64,000 nucleotides of DNA from Myxococcales bacterium (GCA_023248635.1 JAHFED010000031.1:1-64000); one strand, 5' to 3'. Positions 32,736-42,485 are shown, counted from the first letter of the stretch. Notes: generated by a model not told the origin, from the letters alone. Made by a program: numbers and translations.

Positions 32736-34307
32736 TCAGGGCGGAGCGACGACGACGACAGGGCCTTCGCCGGTGCGGCAAGACTCGCCCTTGCACATCG
32801 ACAGGGCCACCAGACGCGTGTGCAAGGCGTCGAGCACGGCCTTGTTCTGGGCGGGGTGAAGCACCGCTTGGTTGTCGAGCTCGCGGGGATCGTCGTCGAG
32901 AAAGTAGAGCTCTCGCTCGTTGGTGTCGGGCCACTCGACGTACTTCACGCTCAGGCTGCGCTTTCCCTCGACGAGGGTGGCGCGCAGCCCCCGCCACGTG
33001 GGCAGATCGAGCAGCACGGCCGGGGTGAACACTTCGATGGCGCTGCGCAGCTCCTGGCCGATGCCGTTGGCCGCTCCGCCACCGTCGTATTCGATCAGGG
33101 TCGTCGCCCGCCACGGCGGCGGAGGTCCCGCGCGCAACAAGGGCGCCAGCGAGCGGCCGTCGACGTCGAGGCCGCGGGCGCCCGTGAGCTCGACGATGGT
33201 GGGCGCGAGATCGGCGAGGGTGACCATGTGCTCGGCGTCGATCACGGCGGCGCGCAAGCCCAGAGCGGCGCCGCCGGCGACAAAGAGGGGAACGCGCAGG
33301 GACTCCTCATAGGGCGCCATCTTGTGCACGAGTCCGTGGGCGCCGAGGTTGTAGCCGTTGTCCGAGACCACGACGAACAAGGTGTGATCGAAGCGGCCGC
33401 GGGCCCGCTGGGTGGCGACGACGGCGGCGATCATGTCGTCGACGGCGTAGAGGGACCCGAGTCGGTCCGCCCAGTCCTTGTCGTTGAACGCGCGCAGCAG
33501 CCCGAGGGTGCGTTTGCTCCACGAGTCGCGCAGCCACTTGGGCTTGTCCGAGACCTCGGCGCCGTCGGCGAAGTACGAGGCCGTCTTGGGCAGCGTGCCT
33601 TGCCATTTCTGCGCGAGCACGGCGTGCCGCGGCGCGGGGGGCAGAGGCAAGTGCGGCGCCGTCGGGGCGAGATACAGAAAGGCCGGCGCCGATCCCGCGC
33701 TCTGCAGAAAAGCGACGGCCTTGTCGCGGAAAACATCGGTGGAGTAGTCGGCGGAGGCGTGCCCGTAGTGCACGACGCTGGGACTCTTTTTCGGCGCCTG
33801 CTCGAGCAAATTGAAGTCGTAGCCGACGTAGCCCTGAATGCCACCGTCGACGATGGCCGCCCAGTCCGTCCAACCGGGGGGCACAGGTGGCGCCTTCTTT
33901 CCGTCGAGCTCGTATTGGTTCATGTACTTGCCGATGAGCATGGTGCGGTAGCCCTCGGCGGCGAGCGCCGTCGCCAGGGTGTGCTGCTCGCCGTGCTTCT
34001 GCTGAAAAGTGCGCCAGCCGCCCGTGGGTCCGCCGTTGGTCAGCACCCCCGTGGTGTGACCCTCACAACCCGAGAGCAGCGTGGCCCGCGAGGGACAGCA
34101 GATGGGCGTCGTCGACAGCGCCAGATCGAAGCGCACGCCGCTGCGCTCGAGCACCAGGGTCTTTTCGAGGATCTGCTCGACGAAGGGGCGGCTGGTGACG
34201 GCATCGAGGTCGTCGAGCAACACCAAAACAACGTCAGGACGATCGCTGCTGGCGGCGGGGGCAGCGGGAGCTGCGAGGGCCAGGACGAGGGCGAGGCTGA
34301 TGACCAT
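32736..34307 (-). CDS. secreted sulfatase (formylglycine type)
   Basis: Predicted 523-aa arylsulfatase-like enzyme with signal peptide MVISLALVLALAAPAAPAAS. The metal and formylglycine site reads VVLVLLDDLDAV and CCPSRATLLSG; Cys70 is the residue oxidised by a sulfatase-modifying enzyme. The downstream Asp-Asn in VVVSDNGYNLGAHGL (about 335-349) completes the metal site. Substrate sulfate ester is not known. It is followed 4 bp downstream by the moaC end in the opposite direction and preceded by an S41 protease gene 34 bp upstream. Confidence 0.9.
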   Translation of the reverse strand: MVISLALVLALAAPAAPAASSDRPDVVLVLLDDLDAVTSRPFVEQILEKTLVLERSGVRFDLALSTTPICCPSRATLLSGCEGHTTGVLTNGGPTGGWRTFQQKHGEQHTLATALAAEGYRTMLIGKYMNQYELDGKKAPPVPPGWTDWAAIVDGGIQGYVGYDFNLLEQAPKKSPSVVHYGHASADYSTDVFRDKAVAFLQSAGSAPAFLYLAPTAPHLPLPPAPRHAVLAQKWQGTLPKTASYFADGAEVSDKPKWLRDSWSKRTLGLLRAFNDKDWADRLGSLYAVDDMIAAVVATQRARGRFDHTLFVVVSDNGYNLGAHGLVHKMAPYEESLRVPLFVAGGAALGLRAAVIDAEHMVTLADLAPTIVELTGARGLDVDGRSLAPLLRAGPPPPWRATTLIEYDGGGAANGIGQELRSAIEVFTPAVLLDLPTWRGLRATLVEGKRSLSVKYVEWPDTNERELYFLDDDPRELDNQAVLHPAQNKAVLDALHTRLVALSMCKGESCRTGEGPVVVVAPP

Positions 34308-34341
34308 GGCTCTGTATGGCACGAAGCGGACGCGGAGCAGC

Positions 34342-35760
34342 TCAGGGCGCTGGGCCGGTGCCGGTGTAGAGCACGACGTTGCGCTCGACTTCCTGCAAGA
34401 CATCGAGGGCCGACAACACCCAGGAGTCGTCGAAGGGATTGGCGCCCTCGAGCACGGTGCGCCGGGTGGCGGGGGCCAGAAAACGATGGGGCCGCACGCC
34501 GCCTTCGTCGAGACGTTTGCCGGTCGGTCCGACGTAGTAGCCGGCGGTGACTTTCAAGAGGCCGCCGTCGGGGACGGGAATCTGCCGCTGCACCGATCCC
34601 TTGCCGGCTGAGGTCGCGCCGATGAGGGTCGCCCGCCCGCGGTCCTTGAGCACCATCGCCGTCAGCTCGCTCGCCGACGCCGACCCGCCATCGATGAGCA
34701 CGACGAGGGGCATCGTGGTGTCGAAGCCGTCGCGGTGGGCCACGAAGTCGTCGGTGGGCCGCCCGGGGCCCGAGCGCACGCCGGCCATGGGTCCTTCGCG
34801 CAAGAAGGTGTCGAGGACGCCGATGCCCTCGGGCAGAAGGCCACCCGGGTTGTGCCGCAAATCGAGGATGACACCGACGTAGGAGCCCGCTTGCAGGTTC
34901 TGTCGCAGCTGCTCGGCGACGCCGGACTTGAACACCGGAATGTGCACGTAGAGAACGGCTCCCAGGCGCGCCACGCGGACGTCGTCTTCGGGCACCTGCA
35001 AACGCAGCACCGACATGTTGCGGGTGGCGCCGCCGGCAGCCTTTTTCAGCTGCAGGTTGACCTCGCTGCCGTTGGGGCCGCTCATTTGTTGAAGCACCTC
35101 GGGAAAGGTCATGGCGGCGACGTCGGTGCAGTCGCTGCCCGCACTCTTGCAGATGCCGAGGATTTGGTCGCCAGCAGTGACGCCTTTGCTGTGGGCATCG
35201 GAGCCCGCGCGCACCTCGCGCACCTTGGTTGGATCGCGGGGCCAGAGATCGATGCCCGGCGTCGCCGCCGACAGGCCGTGCTTCTGGGTTCCCGCGATGG
35301 CCATCATGCCGGGCGACAGGTAGGCGGTGAAGGGGTCGTCGACGGCCATGGCCAAGGCCCGCGCCAGGCGCTGCACGCGGCCGGGCTCGATCTGGTGGTT
35401 GGGATCGACGAGGACCGCGGCCTGGCTGAGGAGGGCGGCGACGTCTACGGCCTTTTGGGGGGGCCAGGGCACCGTGATGCTCGTGCCGCGACAGCTCAAG
35501 ATCAAACCGCCGGCGGTCCCTGCGCGCGAGAGACAGCGATCCAGATCGGCCAGGGCGTCGAGGGCAAAGAGGGCGTAGCGATCGAGGGAGACTTTTTCGA
35601 CGTAGGAGGCGTCGAGGCTGAGCATGACCTCTTTGAGGATTTCGTCGACGTCGTTGGTGCCAAGGCCCGGGGGGCCTCGCTGGGCAAAGACCGGCGCCGC
35701 CACGATGGCGGCAACAAGCACGAGCGGCGACAGGCGCACGCGACCTCCGACGACAAACAC
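34342..35760 (-). CDS. S41 (CtpA-type) periplasmic peptidase with PDZ domain
   Basis: Predicted 472-aa protease. Signal peptide at about 8-27. A PDZ-like domain lies at about 180-250 (EVRAGSDAHSKGVTAGDQIL). The catalytic region includes LDLRHNPGGLLPEGIG (about 295), a Ser in LIDGGSASASELTAMVL (about 350), and Lys in GATSAGKGSVQ (about 379), which form the Ser-Lys dyad. Such enzymes cleave C-terminal tails of secreted proteins. It is transcribed with the downstream sulfatase gene. The substrate is unknown. Confidence 0.9.
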   Translation of the reverse strand: MFVVGGRVRLSPLVLVAAIVAAPVFAQRGPPGLGTNDVDEILKEVMLSLDASYVEKVSLDRYALFALDALADLDRCLSRAGTAGGLILSCRGTSITVPWPPQKAVDVAALLSQAAVLVDPNHQIEPGRVQRLARALAMAVDDPFTAYLSPGMMAIAGTQKHGLSAATPGIDLWPRDPTKVREVRAGSDAHSKGVTAGDQILGICKSAGSDCTDVAAMTFPEVLQQMSGPNGSEVNLQLKKAAGGATRNMSVLRLQVPEDDVRVARLGAVLYVHIPVFKSGVAEQLRQNLQAGSYVGVILDLRHNPGGLLPEGIGVLDTFLREGPMAGVRSGPGRPTDDFVAHRDGFDTTMPLVVLIDGGSASASELTAMVLKDRGRATLIGATSAGKGSVQRQIPVPDGGLLKVTAGYYVGPTGKRLDEGGVRPHRFLAPATRRTVLEGANPFDDSWVLSALDVLQEVERNVVLYTGTGPAP

Positions 35761-36017
35761 GCGCTGGTTCTACCTGAACACGCCGTGCGACTGGAAACGC
35801 CGGCGGCAGAAGCCCCATTCAGCAGCAGCGTCACTCCTCTGCGCTGCACGGCGTCACTGCGGCGGGGCTGGCTCTTCGTCGCAGCTGCCCGTTGGATTGA
35901 CGTCTCCTCGGCGTGCGGGACAATGGTTGTGATGAGCATCACGGGCCTCGCTTCGTCCCCCTTCGTCGGTGCTCCTTGAGTCCCCGCCGCCTGGGCCGCC
36001 TGCGCACGCCGACGCCG

Positions 36018-37100
36018 GTGATCTTCCCCTTTGCCGACGACGCTGCGGGGCTCTTGTTTGGCGGTCCCCCGCTCTTGGCCGTTCAAGACGAAGCGGCGCG
36101 GGCCTGCGGCCTCGAAGTGGTCGACGTCGACGAGGCTGAGCCCCTGCCCGAGGGCGTGGTCGCCCTGATTGCTCGCGATGTGCTGGTGTCGACGGCTGCA
36201 CTGCAACGTCTGCTCGACCACAGCACCTCCCCTTCCCGTCCCGTACAGGCCGCGCTTCGGCGGGGCACCGCCCTGTACGCGGCGAGCACGCGCCTCCTCG
36301 ACCTCGCTGACGACTTGCGCGTACCACTGTGGGCCGGCGTCCTGGCCGGACGCGTTGCCACCGAGCTCGAGGCCGATGCCGTCGTCGTCGCCGACGAAGA
36401 CGGCGCCGTCGTCGTCGATACCGCTCCCTGGGGGCCAGCACCGCACCAACTGGCCATCGCCGATGTCGAGCGGCTGTTGGGACACCCCACCCACTGGCTG
36501 CACGTGCTCGAGCTCTCGCTGGCGGCGGCGCGCACCAGGCTGCGCTCCCCACGCAGGACGCACCACCGGGGCGCCCGCCGCCCGCGCATCCACGCCACCG
36601 CCCACGTCGACAACAGCATCCTGGGGGCCGGTGTGCGCGTCGAAGCCCACGCCAGCGTCATCGACAGCGTCATCGGCGACGACGTCATCGTGGCCGATCA
36701 CAGCGTGATCCAGGGGTCGGTGGTCGGCGAACGCTGCCGCACCCTCGTCGACACCCACCTGCGCCGCGTGGTGGCCATGCCAGGATCGACCCTCTCCAAC
36801 CTCGACATGCAAGACGCCATCTTTGGACGCGAGGTCTTTGTGACCACGGGCGTCGCCTTCTTCCACGACGGACCAGGCCGCAATGTCACGGTCGACGGCA
36901 AAGACAGCGGCCGCGCTCTCTTGGGCGGGGCCATCGGGGCCCGATCGGTGCTGGGCTCGCGGGCCCTCTTTCGCTGCGGCGTGGCGTTGCCCGCGGGTTT
37001 GCTCGTGGTCGCTCGTCCCGAGGAGGCCTTCACAAAGCTCGACGAGGTCAGCATGGCCCGGGCCGCCGTGGCCTTCGGGGACCGCCAGCGCGACTTCTGA
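36018..37100 (+). CDS. GlmU-like sugar-phosphate nucleotidyltransferase family protein
   Basis: Predicted 360-aa protein. A short N-terminal Rossmann-like part (VIFPFADDAAGLLFGG, then VVALIARDVLV) is followed by a left-handed beta-helix with hexapeptide repeats (THHRG, IHATAHVDNSILGAG, ASVIDSVIGDDVIVAD, GSVVGERCRT). The C-terminal end is DEVSMARAAVAFGD. It resembles the GlmU-related family with an uncertain substrate; the nucleotidyltransferase loop is not evident, so it may be only a binder. The GTG at 36018 was chosen; a TTG at 35976 overlaps a 15-codon reading frame and is an alternative. Confidence 0.7.
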   Translation: MIFPFADDAAGLLFGGPPLLAVQDEAARACGLEVVDVDEAEPLPEGVVALIARDVLVSTAALQRLLDHSTSPSRPVQAALRRGTALYAASTRLLDLADDLRVPLWAGVLAGRVATELEADAVVVADEDGAVVVDTAPWGPAPHQLAIADVERLLGHPTHWLHVLELSLAAARTRLRSPRRTHHRGARRPRIHATAHVDNSILGAGVRVEAHASVIDSVIGDDVIVADHSVIQGSVVGERCRTLVDTHLRRVVAMPGSTLSNLDMQDAIFGREVFVTTGVAFFHDGPGRNVTVDGKDSGRALLGGAIGARSVLGSRALFRCGVALPAGLLVVARPEEAFTKLDEVSMARAAVAFGDRQRDF

Positions 37101-37148
37101 CGTGGGCGACCAGCTTGCGTCGGGGGCCCGGGGACGCGAGCGTGCCCC

Positions 37149-38258
37149 ATGCTGCGCGCGCTGCTGGAAGCCCCCGCGGGACCGCCCGCTGTACACGAGC
37201 TCTTTCTGGGGCCCTTTCCCGCCGTCGTCGTCGTCGCCGATGGCCAGGTGCAGGCCGTGCGCGCGGGTCCCTTCGTCGGCGAAGACGCTCTGCTGCGCCT
37301 GCTGCTCTTGTCGCGACGCCCGGTCAGCACCCAACACGACGCCCCCAGCGAGACGGCCGAGACCCCGCTGGGGTCGACGTCGGAGCTGCTGGTGCGCTTC
37401 GATCTCTTCGCTGGTGATCTGCAGCGCCAGAGCACCAGAGCTGGGGGCCTGTCGCGGGTGTGGGCCGTGCGTTTTCTGGCGCTGAAGGCCGTGCTGCAGG
37501 GGCTGCCCGACGACGTCAAAAGGGTGGTGCGCCTCATGGACGGCACCCGCGACGTGCAGAACCTGATCGCCGAATCGCCGCTGCCGCCGCCGCTGACGCT
37601 GAGGGTGGTCGAGCGTCTCCTGCAGCGGGGCACCCTCGAAAGGGCCGATCTGGGCGACGACGACGACGACGACGGCGCGGTCCCCGCTGAGCCCAGCGCC
37701 CAGACCCGGGCCGCCCCCACCGAGGCCGTCTCAGCCGATCACAGTTGGTTGCAGGAGCGCACCAGCCGTCCTCCCGAGCCCTCCCGACCCGTGGAGGCCG
37801 CCACGCTGTCGACCCCGCTGACAGCGAAGCGAACGTCGACGCCCACAGCGCCGATGAGGGCGGTGACGACGGCGGCGACGGTTCAGCCGGCGACGACGGT
37901 GGCGGCGACGACGGCGGCCCCGCCGCTGTCGGCGACGCCGAGGGTGGCCACGCCGAGGTTGAGCGCCGTGGCAGCGACGACGGCGCCAACTGCTGAGCTC
38001 AGCGACGCGGTGGCCTCGGAGCCCGTGCTCCTGGAGAAGCGCCGGGGCCTCCCGGGTCGGTCCTTGCCCGACGCCATCCCGGTTCCCCGCGCCCAGGGCG
38101 GCGCCGAGCTCTCGGCTTGGCTGGGGCCCGAGGACAAATTCTTCGAGCCCTCGACGCCGATCGAAGCGGAGCCGCTGACCTGGGCCCCGTGGACCCTCGT
38201 CATCATCGTCGTCGCCGGCGCGGCCATCGGCGCCATCGTGGCCATGGCCTTCAGCTGA
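37149..38258 (+). CDS. PATAN/DUF4388-like protein with C-terminal anchor
   Basis: Predicted 369-aa protein. The N-terminal part (ELFLGPFPAVVVVADGQVQA) and the segment DVKRVVRLMDGTRDVQNLIA followed by LTLRVVERLLQRGTLERA resemble PATAN-type domains that act in two-component or GTPase-regulatory systems of Myxococcota. A Thr/Ala/Pro-rich linker covers about 180-300, followed by a Trp-rich segment and a C-terminal membrane helix LVIIVVAGAAIGAIVAMAF. It would therefore be membrane-anchored with a cytoplasmic head. The domain assignment is tentative. Confidence 0.6.
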   Translation: MLRALLEAPAGPPAVHELFLGPFPAVVVVADGQVQAVRAGPFVGEDALLRLLLLSRRPVSTQHDAPSETAETPLGSTSELLVRFDLFAGDLQRQSTRAGGLSRVWAVRFLALKAVLQGLPDDVKRVVRLMDGTRDVQNLIAESPLPPPLTLRVVERLLQRGTLERADLGDDDDDDGAVPAEPSAQTRAAPTEAVSADHSWLQERTSRPPEPSRPVEAATLSTPLTAKRTSTPTAPMRAVTTAATVQPATTVAATTAAPPLSATPRVATPRLSAVAATTAPTAELSDAVASEPVLLEKRRGLPGRSLPDAIPVPRAQGGAELSAWLGPEDKFFEPSTPIEAEPLTWAPWTLVIIVVAGAAIGAIVAMAFS

Positions 38259-38391
38259 GGTTCGCTCTCTTGGCCCTCGGCTCGGGGCCAATTCGCCGCC
38301 CGCCCTGAGAGAGGTCCGGTGGCGTCGGCGTCGCTGATCAGTAGGCTCTCCGGAGGCATCGGCACGACGTTCCCCAACGAAGGAGCAAGCC

Positions 38392-38886
38392 ATGGCCCCG
38401 TCAACGAGTGAGCTCGCGAGCGGACACTCCAGCATCAGCAAGCCCAACGATCGTGAGATCCGCGTCGAACGGGTGTTTCAGGCCCCGCGCAGTCTCGTGT
38501 GGCAAGCCTTCACCGACCCCGACCTGGTCTCGCAATGGTGGGGGCGCGGCAACACGCTCGTCATCGAGAAGATGGAGGTTCGGCGCGGCGGCCACTGGCG
38601 TTTCGTCGAGCACAGTCCCGAGGGCGTGCAGGGCTTCGAGGGGCGCTACCGCGAAGTGAGCCCTCAAACACGCATCGTGCAAACCTTCGAGTGGGACGGC
38701 ATGCCCGGCTACGTCGCCGTCGACACCGCAACCTTCGCCGATCACGGCGCCAAGGGCACCCGGGTCATCATGACGTCGTTGTTTCACACCAACGAAGAGC
38801 GCGATGGCATGTTGAGCTCGGGCATGGAGCAGGGACTCAACCAGAGCTTCGCCGCGCTGGATCAATTGCTGCGCGGCCTGAGCTGA
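38392..38886 (+). CDS. AHSA1/SRPBCC-domain protein
   Basis: Predicted 164-aa protein of the START-like AHSA1 fold. It has IRVERVFQAPRSLVWQAFTD near 24-43, QWWGRG near 49-54, and MTSLFHTNEERDGMLSSGME near 131-150, matching the family pattern. These proteins bind hydrophobic ligands, and some regulate stress or toxin resistance. No partner is evident. It stands between the anchored PATAN-like gene and a short hypothetical membrane gene. Confidence 0.85.
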   Translation: MAPSTSELASGHSSISKPNDREIRVERVFQAPRSLVWQAFTDPDLVSQWWGRGNTLVIEKMEVRRGGHWRFVEHSPEGVQGFEGRYREVSPQTRIVQTFEWDGMPGYVAVDTATFADHGAKGTRVIMTSLFHTNEERDGMLSSGMEQGLNQSFAALDQLLRGLS

Positions 38887-39004
38887 ATGGGCCGCCCGGC
38901 CTGAGGGCAGAGAATTGTCTACAGGTTCATCGCCGAGCGGCGATGAATTCAGCGCCGCCAGGCGATGAATTGTCCCGGCCGTTAGGGCAGAGGTTCGCCA
39001 AGGC
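38886..39004. repeat. short dispersed hairpin repeat in an intergenic gap
   Basis: The segment begins GGCCGCCCGGCCTGAGGGC and contains a TTCATCGCCG/CGGCGATGAA stem at 38927-38948. A closely similar sequence, inverted, lies at about 24353-24380 after the HEAT gene, and a diverged one at about 38262-38310. No coding frame is visible. Confidence 0.55.
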
Positions 39005-39676
39005 ATGAGCGACGACGACCCCCCCGATGTTCCCGGCCCGGCCCTCGGCAGCGACGACCTCGACGAATTCGTCCGGGGCCAGGCTTCCCGCCGCGCGCTG
39101 CATCCCGTGCGCGCGGTGCTCGCCGTCGCCGCCCTGGTCGCGGTCTCGTGGATTCTGATCCCGACCACCGATGAGCTGGTCTTTCATTTTTCCCAGCAGC
39201 ACGTGCCCCTCGACGTCGGCGACGTCACTGGGGTTGATCTCTCGCGCATCCCCGACGGCACCTGGCTGCGGGCCAGCGTCATCCTCGGCAACAAGGCGGC
39301 GGAGATCCCCGAGTGGCGCACCGGCAGCCTGCGCTTTGGACCCATCGAAGTGCGCGAAGTCGTCGGCGCCCCCCTCTTTGTCGAGCTGAGCCGAAAGACC
39401 CACCCGAGCCTGGGACCCTTCAGCCAGTCCGACGTCGAAGGCCGCCTGGTGTCCTTTGGGCCCGGCAGCGAGCTCGCCGAGGTGCGAGCCTATTTCAACC
39501 GCGATCTGCGCACGCCGGTGCCGACGACGGCGCGGGCCCTGATCCTCGATGAGCGTCCGGGCGGCATGTCGCTCTATCTCGGCGCTTGGATCGCCGGCGT
39601 GGCCCTGGTGGTGCTCTCGCTGACCTCCATCGTGCGGCGGCTGCTGCGCCAGCGGCCGGCCGCCGACGCCCGATAG
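39005..39676 (+). CDS. membrane protein with two hydrophobic segments, unrecognised
   Basis: Predicted 223-aa protein. A first helix lies at about 33-53 (VRAVLAVAALVAVSWILI) and a second at about 190-215. The region between is extracytoplasmic and beta-rich with motifs GDVTGVDLSRIPDGTWLRAS and FGPIEVREVVGAPLFVEL. No family was recognised. It lies between the AHSA1 gene and the zinc-finger membrane gene and is transcribed in the same direction. Confidence 0.7.
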   Translation: MSDDDPPDVPGPALGSDDLDEFVRGQASRRALHPVRAVLAVAALVAVSWILIPTTDELVFHFSQQHVPLDVGDVTGVDLSRIPDGTWLRASVILGNKAAEIPEWRTGSLRFGPIEVREVVGAPLFVELSRKTHPSLGPFSQSDVEGRLVSFGPGSELAEVRAYFNRDLRTPVPTTARALILDERPGGMSLYLGAWIAGVALVVLSLTSIVRRLLRQRPAADAR

Positions 39677-39823
39677 TGTCGCCTCAAGCTCTTCCGCAGC
39701 CGGGCGCTCTGGGGACCCGACGGCGTCGGGGCAGCGTCTGGTGCCAACAAAGGCCACGACCCGCGTGATCTCTGGACAACGACGGCGCACCCTTTCTGTC
39801 GGTTCCGTGCTTAGGCTCCAGCC

Positions 39824-40750
39824 ATGTCGTCCGCACCTTTTGTCGCCACGTCCGCCGCCGGCCTCGCCGTCCAGCTGAACCATGTCTGCGCCCGGCATCC
39901 CGAGATGCGCGGCGAAGGGGTTTGCGCCCGCTGCAGCAACGCGTTGTGCACGGCTTGCGCGCGCTCCTTGCCCCACCGCGAGTGTCCCGCTTGTCGCCAG
40001 AGCGCCGCCAAACCCGCCCACGTCGTCGACGTCAGCTGGCGCATCCAGCTTCTGATCGATGCTCTGGTGTCGTCGTTTCGGGCTGTGTCTCGTCGCTGGC
40101 CTGCCCTGATCGGCATTCTGCTGGTTTCTCTGGTCGCGCCGCTGGGGCTCTTCTTGGTCCTCGGCGGTCTGCAAGAGAGCGACTCCACCAAGTTCGGCGT
40201 CGTCGGTGGACTCTTCGCGCTCAGCGCCTTTGCGCTGGGCCTGTGGCTTCAACCTTTGATGGTCTTGCCCACGGTGGCCCGCACGTCCAAAGGACGCCTG
40301 TTGGTCGGGGCGTTGCTCGGCGCCTTCGTGTCGCTTGGGCCCCTGCTCACCCTCTGCGTCGCGGCTGTGCCGCTGGAAATAGCGCATGTGAACTCCGAGC
40401 TGGTCGGACAGTTCTTGGGGATGGCTTTCATGCTCGTCGGCTCCATCACCTTCCCGGTCGGCCTCGTCTTGCAAGGCCGCGCCCTCTTGGGGCGTGGGCC
40501 GTCGGTGCGCGGGACCGTTGGGGCCGTCGTCGCCCATTTCTGTCTGGTGGGGATGTGGTCAACGGTGCTGGGGTTGGCTTGCGTGCCCCTCGGGGTGTTG
40601 GTCGGCGTCGGCGTGCTCGTGCATCCAGCCGTGGCCGGCGTCTTCGGCGTCGGCGGCGGCGTCTTGGTGTGGCTGCTGGTCCTGCTCGGGATGGGCAGCT
40701 TTGCGGCGGCGTCGTCCCGCTACAGCGACGACCTCGAGCGCTTGTCCTGA
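39824..40750 (+). CDS. zinc-finger B-box-like multi-pass membrane protein
   Basis: Predicted 308-aa protein. The N-terminal 50 residues carry [37 protein letters not shown], a Cys/His cluster like a B-box. Five or six hydrophobic helices follow (about 75-290), with Gly-rich turns. Proteins with this combination are common in Myxococcota and often lie beside signalling genes, but no function is known. The stop is 67 bp before nuoB. Confidence 0.75.
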   Translation: MSSAPFVATSAAGLAVQLNHVCARHPEMRGEGVCARCSNALCTACARSLPHRECPACRQSAAKPAHVVDVSWRIQLLIDALVSSFRAVSRRWPALIGILLVSLVAPLGLFLVLGGLQESDSTKFGVVGGLFALSAFALGLWLQPLMVLPTVARTSKGRLLVGALLGAFVSLGPLLTLCVAAVPLEIAHVNSELVGQFLGMAFMLVGSITFPVGLVLQGRALLGRGPSVRGTVGAVVAHFCLVGMWSTVLGLACVPLGVLVGVGVLVHPAVAGVFGVGGGVLVWLLVLLGMGSFAAASSRYSDDLERLS

Positions 40751-40817
40751 CAGCCTTGCTCTGTTAGCCCGTCGGCGTCGTCTCGGTCGCCTTCGACGTC
40801 GCTGGTCTGGAGAGAGC

Positions 40818-41414
40818 ATGCGCCTGTTGCCTGTGATTGGTGCTGGGGCTTCTGCCGACAAGGCTGGCACCCCCGAGTGGCTGCTCACCAAGATCGTCGA
40901 CTGGGGTCGCGAGAATTCGATTTGGCCGGCGTCTTTTGGCCTGGCCTGTTGCGCCATCGAGATGATGGCCACCGGCGGCAGCAAGTTCGACATCTCGCGC
41001 TTCGGCAGTGAGCTGTTCCGGGCCTCGCCGCGCCAGGCCGATCTCATGATCGTCTCGGGCCGGGTGTCGCAGAAGATGGCCCCCGTGCTGCGCGAGGTCT
41101 ACGACCAGATGCCCGATCCCAAGTGGGTCATTGCCATGGGCGACTGCGCGGCCTGCGGCGGCATCTTCAACAACTATGCGATCATCCAGGGCGTCGACCG
41201 CATCGTCCCCGTCGACATGTATGTGCCGGGCTGTCCACCGCGTCCCGAGGCTCTGCTCGACGGCATCATCAAGCTGCAAGAGCGCATCAAGCACGGCCAC
41301 GGACGCAAAGAGAAAGGCCACTACCGCGACTCCCGCGTCGACAGTCCGGTGTTTTTCAAAGCGCTCGAAAAGGGCGGCAGCCAAGACGCGCTGCTCTTTG
41401 AGCCGAAGACGTAG
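40818..41414 (+). CDS. nuoB: NADH-quinone oxidoreductase subunit B (solitary)
   Basis: Predicted 198-aa NuoB, which binds the terminal N2 4Fe-4S cluster of respiratory complex I. The four cluster Cys are in [13 protein letters not shown] (about 36-48), [13 protein letters not shown], and [14 protein letters not shown]. Residues before about 20 are short, as in other NuoB. None of the other nuo genes is present, so this copy stands alone. ATG at 40818 has GAGAG upstream. It may be from a split nuo locus or a group with dispersed complex I genes. Confidence 0.9.
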   Translation: MRLLPVIGAGASADKAGTPEWLLTKIVDWGRENSIWPASFGLACCAIEMMATGGSKFDISRFGSELFRASPRQADLMIVSGRVSQKMAPVLREVYDQMPDPKWVIAMGDCAACGGIFNNYAIIQGVDRIVPVDMYVPGCPPRPEALLDGIIKLQERIKHGHGRKEKGHYRDSRVDSPVFFKALEKGGSQDALLFEPKT

Positions 41415-41417
41415 ACG

Positions 41418-42143
41418 ATGCCGAGAGTGCTGCTGCTGATCGTCGCCGTTACGGTCTTGAGCGCTTGCCCCAGCTACACCCTCGTTGCCGCTGGCGCCCG
41501 CGCTTCCATCGATGAGGCCCACACCGGCGAGCTGCTCTATCTGAAGCAGTCCATGTACGCCGGCCGCTTCTACGACGACGACCGCTACCGTCTGGTGCAC
41601 CCCCGCCGCTTCGAGGAGCTGACCTACTTGCTCACCGCCGAGGGGGACCCCATCCCGCCCCCGCCGGCTGAAGAGATCATTCCCGCAGGCACCCGGGTGC
41701 GCGTGGAAAAGATCGAGTGGCCCGACGGCGACGCGGTGTTTCGCCGTCCTCTCTACACACCGCGCTACACCACCTGGGTCTTTCTGCGCGTGGCCCGTGA
41801 GCGGGGCTCGGACACGACCATCGAACGCAGCGAGAGGCACATCCTCCTGCTGCCGGCGGGGATCGCCGATCAAGAGACCTTCGACCAATGGTTCACCGCG
41901 TCCTTGTCGGCGGAGGACAACAACCCAGCCCTCCTCGCCCTCCCCGAAGAGCAGCAGCAAGGCGTCGCCCAGAAGAAGCCTTCGACGGGCATGAGCTACC
42001 AGACCCTGACAGCGGCCCTGGGCTTTCCCGATCGCCTCGCCCGCGAGGAGCAAGACGGCCACGTCGTCGAAGTCGCTGTGTACGGCGCCACCAGCGTGGT
42101 GCTCACCGACGGCGTCGTGCAACGCTTCTCCGCGCCGAAGTAG
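41418..42143 (+). CDS. lipoprotein, unrecognised
   Basis: Predicted 241-aa lipoprotein; signal VLLLIVAVTVLSAC with lipobox Cys17. The mature part has aromatic-rich strands (FYDDDRYRLVHPRRFEEL, RRPLYTPRYTTWVFLRV) and a conserved-looking C-terminal block SYQTLTAALGFPDRL. The start is 3 bp after the nuoB stop, so it is probably co-transcribed. No family is known. Confidence 0.7.
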   Translation: MPRVLLLIVAVTVLSACPSYTLVAAGARASIDEAHTGELLYLKQSMYAGRFYDDDRYRLVHPRRFEELTYLLTAEGDPIPPPPAEEIIPAGTRVRVEKIEWPDGDAVFRRPLYTPRYTTWVFLRVARERGSDTTIERSERHILLLPAGIADQETFDQWFTASLSAEDNNPALLALPEEQQQGVAQKKPSTGMSYQTLTAALGFPDRLAREEQDGHVVEVAVYGATSVVLTDGVVQRFSAPK

Positions 42144-42263
42144 AGGATGAGCGCGGGCCTGGGCCAGAGGCGTAGGCATGGCCAACGCCGCTCCGAGATC
42201 GCACATGCGTGGTCGGCAACCCGGCCGACGACGTTTTTCGGACAGACTCGAAGTTCAGCGAGC

Positions 42264-42482
42264 TCATCCCCGATCTCGCTGAACTTCGACCGCGGAGCGG
42301 TCTCGTTCATCGCCGTCGGGGATGCTCTTCTGGGAGGTCTGCAGCAGACCTCCCCCCGCGCCGGCGGAGCCGGACGCGGGGCCCCCCACCAACTCCGCGT
42401 TCCGCGGGCGCGCTTCACGCGCATCATCCCGCGTCTTTCCCATCTCGGAACGCGGTCGAACATCAAGCGGACGCGGGATCAG
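42264..42482 (+). repeat. dispersed hairpin-rich element, family B copy 2
   Basis: This copy is 219 bp long and reads on the plus strand. It has an extra upstream perfect inverted pair: GAAGTTCAGCGAG at 42250-42262 with CTCGCTGAACTTC at 42275-42287. The element fills the 342-bp gap between the lipoprotein stop and the lpd stop. Pairs include GGGAGGTCTG/CAGACCTCCC with loop cag, CCGCGTTCCG with CGGAACGCGG at about 42402 and 42446, and ATCCCGCGTC with GACGCGGGAT. Both neighbours are convergent. The remaining ~100 bp (42144-42249) shows no other feature. Confidence 0.85.
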
Positions 42483-42485
42483 TGC

